In this document: piece by piece, positions 60,060 through 64,000 of the stretch
How the letters are laid out: each line of letters starts with the position of its first letter
Numbering within the stretch: the first letter of the stretch is position 1
Assembly (NCBI RefSeq): GCF_030272615.1
Contig: NC_081415.1
Span: 421,312,257 to 421,376,256 of the forward strand
Direction: 5' to 3'
DNA from: Cryptomeria japonica
Taxonomy: Eukaryota > Streptophyta > Pinopsida > Cupressales > Cupressaceae
DNA: 64,000 bases
The notes under the pieces: model-generated
Seen by the model: the letters and a program-made list of their open reading frames with translations, nothing else
What the model was told of the DNA's origin: nothing
The model's database searches: none
Made by a program: the position numbers and the translations under genes

Positions 60060-61080
60060 TAGAGTAATACGAGAAAATGGGAAATAAGGCAAGTCACTAT
60101 CCAAATTACCTTGTCTACAACTCTTCTTTAGCTTCTCTGCAACACAATCATTTGTCATGTTACATGCCATTTCATACAAACATTTGTGATTACATTCAAG
60201 AAGCAAAGCAATCATCATCATCAATTGTAGATCTACAAGGTATACATTTCCTACATTTACATTTAAGTATTTGCAATTGCTTTCTTTTAAGGTTGATTCC
60301 TCAATCGGGGTTTGACTGAAGCAAACCCCTATCCACAACCCTTCTTCCTTTCTTTTCTATGTGTAGGTTGTAGGTGAATAGTTGTAATTGCAAGATTGGA
60401 CTCCATTTACAAAGATGGAAAAACCCTTTTTGGCGTGCGGATTTTTTGGAGGACGGTGTGCACTTTCAACATGATCCCAACAAGTTTTCTCCAAATTTGC
60501 AGGGCAGATCCGTATCAATCTGAATATCTCAGATCCAAAATTACAACGCGATCCTGAATCGGTAGCTCCTTATTTCATCTATTTTGTCTTCTTTTTCTGC
60601 ATAGTCAACAAGTCAACATATCTATTTACAAAAGAGGGTGAATTACATTCCAACCCTTGCATTCCACTTGGAATTCATATCCTTGTTCCCCTTGGATTTG
60701 GATCTAGTGGATTCAAGTCCCTCTTTTGAATGTAAAGTTCCTCCCAAGTGAAAATCATCCTAGTGACTTCCTTTCTCTCTCCTAGGTGGGGACTCACTAG
60801 GGTTCAATTTTCCACTTTACAACATGTACCGAAGTAAACTTAAGCAAAGTGTAATTATATCTAAGATGAATAAATAATTACACCAACAGATTTGCCCACC
60901 ATTTGCCTTGCTTCTTTTTTTTAGCTTTGCATCTATGGATTCTCCTATCTGATTAATTTCTACCAGACAACAAATGGCTTTCTTGGGGAAATTTCAGATA
61001 GGCACCTCTTAGGAGTTTTGAATTGTTCCAGCCCCCTCATCACTCATGCAGTCAAAAAATCCCTGGGGTAGGATTTCATC
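60060..61080. other. Non-coding stretch with LTR-like end at 60831-60888
   Basis: AAGTAAACTTAAGCAAAGTG to TTACACCAACA (60831-60888) resembles the right end of 55560-56012. The rest shows no match, no primer site and no convincing frame. It might be the 5' LTR and leader of an element that carried the family X gene, but the pairing is weak. Confidence 0.35.
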
Positions 61081-61695
61081 ATGACTTCTTATAGATACAG
61101 AGTGGATACAGACATCCCTGTTGTATTCCTAGCTTCGATTATCAAGATGGAAGAAGCAAAGGTGATAGCCATGCGCTTGTGTCAAAAGCTCTTTCACGAT
61201 GCTTTTTTGGGATAATTTGAAATAGTCATTGATAATATTCACTATTGTTTCACCATTTCACTCCCACGGGACTATTATGCAGCTCGTCGTGGGAATCAAC
61301 AAGTTTGCATAATGCTTATTCTTTATGGGCTATTGGTCGATGTGTTTGTAGAAAGAATAGAAGAAACTCTCAAGCATATGAGATTTGTGCAGAGATTTTT
61401 AGGTCTGAAGTTCAACAAAGGTAGGGATTGGTTCGAGGAATACATCAATGAGGAAGGGTTTGGCACAAAATATGAACCAGGGCATCATGGATTGGTTATT
61501 GAAGATGAAGTTTGGCCTTCTAGTTTTGATGATAAACCATACTCGAGACTCCAAGTGTGGCAAGGACAAACATTTCAAGACCAATCCATTCCAGGTCTAA
61601 GGATTGCTTTGGCCCTTCATTTCTTCTTCTTGCATGTTATTGCTCCAACAATTTCAAAATTTAATTTTTTGTTTTATAATCTGAACAATGTATAA
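61081..61695 (+). pseudogene. Unrecognised protein with one nonsense codon
   Basis: From the ATG at 61081 one frame encodes about 204 residues, interrupted by a TAA at about 61213. Motifs include MTSYRYRVDTDIPVVFLAS, DYYAARRGNQQVCIMLILYG, ERIEETLKHMRFVQRFLGLK and GFGTKYEPGHHGLVIEDEVW. The length of consistent frame makes chance unlikely. No domain is recognised. An in-frame TAG just upstream supports the start, but an upstream exon is possible. Confidence 0.45.
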
Positions 61696-62175
61696 GCCTG
61701 CGAGCTATATTTTGTAAGAGACTTTTCTGGTTTTACTTTTGTTTTATAATCTAAAGAATGTATATGGGTTTTACAGTGATTCTACTAAATCGTTGTTTTT
61801 GACATGATAGTTTGGATTCCTTGGGTCTCTCCAGAATCCTTACAAATTTTTTAATACTTTTAAATCATTAGTAATATATATCTTTTCAATAAAAAATAAC
61901 TAAAAAATTATAGAGATTGTGAATACTTTTTTTTTACTTCGACAATTTAGCCTGCAATTACTGTTGACGACATCAATTTTATTAAAATTATTTAAATGTT
62001 TAAAAAATTGGAAACTATAGGAATGCTAAAGTAATGGAAAAATTCTCTACAATGTTTGGTTGATTGAAAAAAAAAATTTGTTGATGGTTATTCATTCTGA
62101 TGTGTCCATCCACATGTGCATCAGTGAGTAGGAAAGATGAAGTTTTAACGTTTTTGGGACACAAAATTTCACCGA
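61696..62175. other. AT-rich stretch without features
   Basis: Poly(T)- and poly(A)-containing sequence, nothing recognised. Confidence 0.4.
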
Positions 62176-62450
62176 CATGTGAACACCGTCAGTTCATTGA
62201 AGCTTCAAGAAGGGTACCACCGAAAAGTTGCTTCTGTTATGAATTGCCTATGCAACACCTAGACTGTACCATTGATCGTGATTTTTAATTAATTAAAAAT
62301 TCAAATATAACAAGTTTTTATTTTTTAATTAATTATTAAGCACGGTCAATGGTATAGTTTGGGTGCTAGATAGAGTATATCATGGACTTCCACATCAGCT
62401 CGGTGGATCGATTGAATGCGATATAGACTTCAATGACAACCCAATGAATT
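62176..62450. repeat. Imperfect inverted repeat (foldback)
   Basis: Arms at 62256-62299 and 62320-62365 pair well: CACCTAGACTGTACCATTG faces the complement of CAATGGTATAGTTTGGGTG, and TTTTTAATTAATTAAAA faces its mate. Weaker pairing continues outward, including TCATTGAAG near 62198 and CTTCAATGA near 62430. The loop is about 20 bases. It could be a miniature foldback transposon. Confidence 0.6.
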
Positions 62451-63009
62451 CCAGGTGGGACCATCACTTAAGAGTGACTTAAAGCATGTGCTTTAAATAT
62501 GAAGTTACTAGGACATATGAGGGAACTTACAAGCACTAACACATGACTTGGGCAAATAAAAAAAATGTGTGTTAAGACTAAGGAGAAATAATACCAACCA
62601 GTAAAATAACAAAAGCCTAAGCATGGGGTCGATTAACGCAATGAGATAAAACCCTTAGAGACAACTTAAGAGGAGATCTTACTAGTTGAGCTGGTCAACT
62701 GGAAATTAAAACAAAATCCTGCCTAAGGTTATTTGAAAATTTTAACCCAAAACATTTTATGAAACCCATCAATTAATATTAGTACCTTCTACCAAATCTA
62801 GAATTATGCTTAAAACCCAACCAACTCTTTATCATAACATAAGATAGAAATATAAAGGGGCATGGAAAATGTTAAAGAAAAAATTGATACATACAATATC
62901 TGGTGAAAATAAAGGGTTTTTTTTTAATTTGGGCTATGTATTGAGAGGGGTTGACAAGAAAGGAGTTAAGGGAAATATTTTTTGAAAATAGGGGGATTCT
63001 TTAGTATGC
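62451..63009. other. AT-rich stretch without features
   Basis: No supported frame or repeat boundary. Confidence 0.4.
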
Positions 63010-63473
63010 CACATACACGCGTGATATAACCTAGGTTCATTAAGTGAATCCCTCGTGAAATAGACAAAGCTCGCTCCATTATGCGTCATCTTCGAGAAGT
63101 TGTCAAGCCCTCTACACCACTCCTCACGAATGCAATCATAGATAATTCATTCTACCTTCTCCTTGTCTTCGAGCTCAAAGTACCAAGCCATGAACATAGA
63201 TGTAATATCGGCATTGGTGCAGTATTTGAACTGAGCCTATAGATACTCCTCCCCAAGAATAATCTTGACTCGGGTGATGAAACCTTTCTCCTCAAAACAA
63301 AACATGTTTGTCAACCTTTCATCTATGAATTATCCCCAAAATGCCACTATTGGTCTCGTAGCTTGCAGAGAGAAGTTTGGTTCCATTTCGATCATGGGCA
63401 AGGATCTTTGTATTAGAATGGAAAATATCAAGTATGCTCTGATGGAAAATGTTGCCTTTGCACCGTAGTGCCA
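63010..63473 (-). pseudogene. Unrecognised protein fragment
   Basis: A single minus-strand frame of about 150 residues with three stops: RSLPMIEMEPNFSLQATRP, LTNMFCFEEKGFITRVKII, FKYCTNADITSMFMAWYFEL, IIYDCIREEWCRGLDNFSKM. Composition and consistency suggest former coding sequence. No family is recognised. Confidence 0.4.
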
Positions 63474-63884
63474 CTCATTAAAATATTGTCTTGTATTACA
63501 AGTAAAGACACCCTTCCCAATATCATCAACTTGGTTGTGAAGTCATTAATGTAAATGACCTTTCAAATTAGTAGTGCTCAATGGACATGACACTGTTCCA
63601 ATTCGCACGTGAGTGGTACTGAGAGGCGCCATCCGCTTGCTTAATCGTGCACTGCCATTTATTTACTCCAGCTCATTTGAGAGATTTGGGGGAGTTACAT
63701 TCTTTCATGTGCCCATAGTTGACTGTCATCATACTGACAAGCAGTAAAAGCTTGTGTTTATTCACTTGTTTTCAGATCATCTCCACTTTATTGTTAAATT
63801 GTGTCACCCAAAGAATTTACCGATGTCAACTTCAAATCACTTTAAGGTATTACCGTTGAGAAGGTAGTTATCTAGTGTTAATTT

Positions 63885-64000
63885 GCTAACCTGCAATTCA
63901 AAAGCTTGGTTGGTACACAAATCAGCATCCTTGTTTCCTTCGCACAGCACATGAGACACTTTGAAACTATTAAATGAGTTGAGATGATTTTTAATACATT
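63885..64000 (-). pseudogene. Edge of another LINE: end of RNase H
   Basis: The minus-strand frame reads NSFNSFKVSHVLCEGNKDADLCTNQAFELQ. The pattern of a His-containing strand followed by EGNxxAD and LxxNQAF is the C-terminal part of RNase H in plant LINE ORF2. The remainder lies beyond the window. Confidence 0.5.

Noticed and set aside
55560-60888. A complete LTR element carrying the family X gene
   Set aside because: The two LTR-like ends match over only about 60 bp, flanking 5-mers differ (GTGCA and GATTT), and no primer site or polypurine tract was found. Recorded as separate pieces.

Overview
The window looks like repeat-filled intergenic DNA from a plant with a large genome, most likely a gymnosperm such as a conifer. 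The evidence is a set of decayed Ty1/copia, Ty3/gypsy and L1-type LINE sequences, initiator-methionine-tRNA primer sites, a plant-type LINE ORF1 and LINE tail, and AT-rich DNA. The lineage is an inference from general familiarity with such repeats; no sequence comparison was possible. I found no intact host gene, no CRISPR array, and no rRNA or tRNA gene that I could support.

Layout. 1-3135 (+): a decayed transposase-like gene. 4728-19054 (-): a pseudogene of an unrecognised coiled-coil protein, here called family X, split by copia-like element A (4852-18038). Element A is split by copia element B (8997-15586), and B's left LTR holds a solo LTR (9975-10495). Target-site repeats or the matching second LTR support each layer. 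19055-23971: long non-coding repeat R1. 23972-50182: a Ty3/gypsy element G on the + strand. Its 5' LTR was split by a very long LINE (24054-39708, -), which was itself split by copia element C (26162-32879, -). G's reverse transcriptase is split by an 865-bp hAT-like miniature transposon (46559-47423). 50183-55127: repeat R2, a second copy of R1, carrying a 2.7-kb solo LTR (51509-54250). 55560-60888: LTR-like ends around a second family X pseudogene (56440-59949, -). 61-64 kb: unrecognised pseudogenes, a foldback repeat and the edge of another LINE.

How the pieces work together. B and C are ordinary copia elements (Gag, protease, integrase, reverse transcriptase, RNase H), now broken by stops and frameshifts. 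A has matching LTR architecture but no pol. It carries a coiled-coil, four-zinc-knuckle Gag-like protein and a long unrecognised second ORF, so it was probably mobilised in trans. A, B and C share a stem-loop beside the primer binding site in which the stem sequence changes while pairing is kept.

The most unusual features are element A, the covarying LTR stem-loop, a coding-like region downstream of RNase H in the LINE, and an RNase H domain placed before the reverse transcriptase in G.
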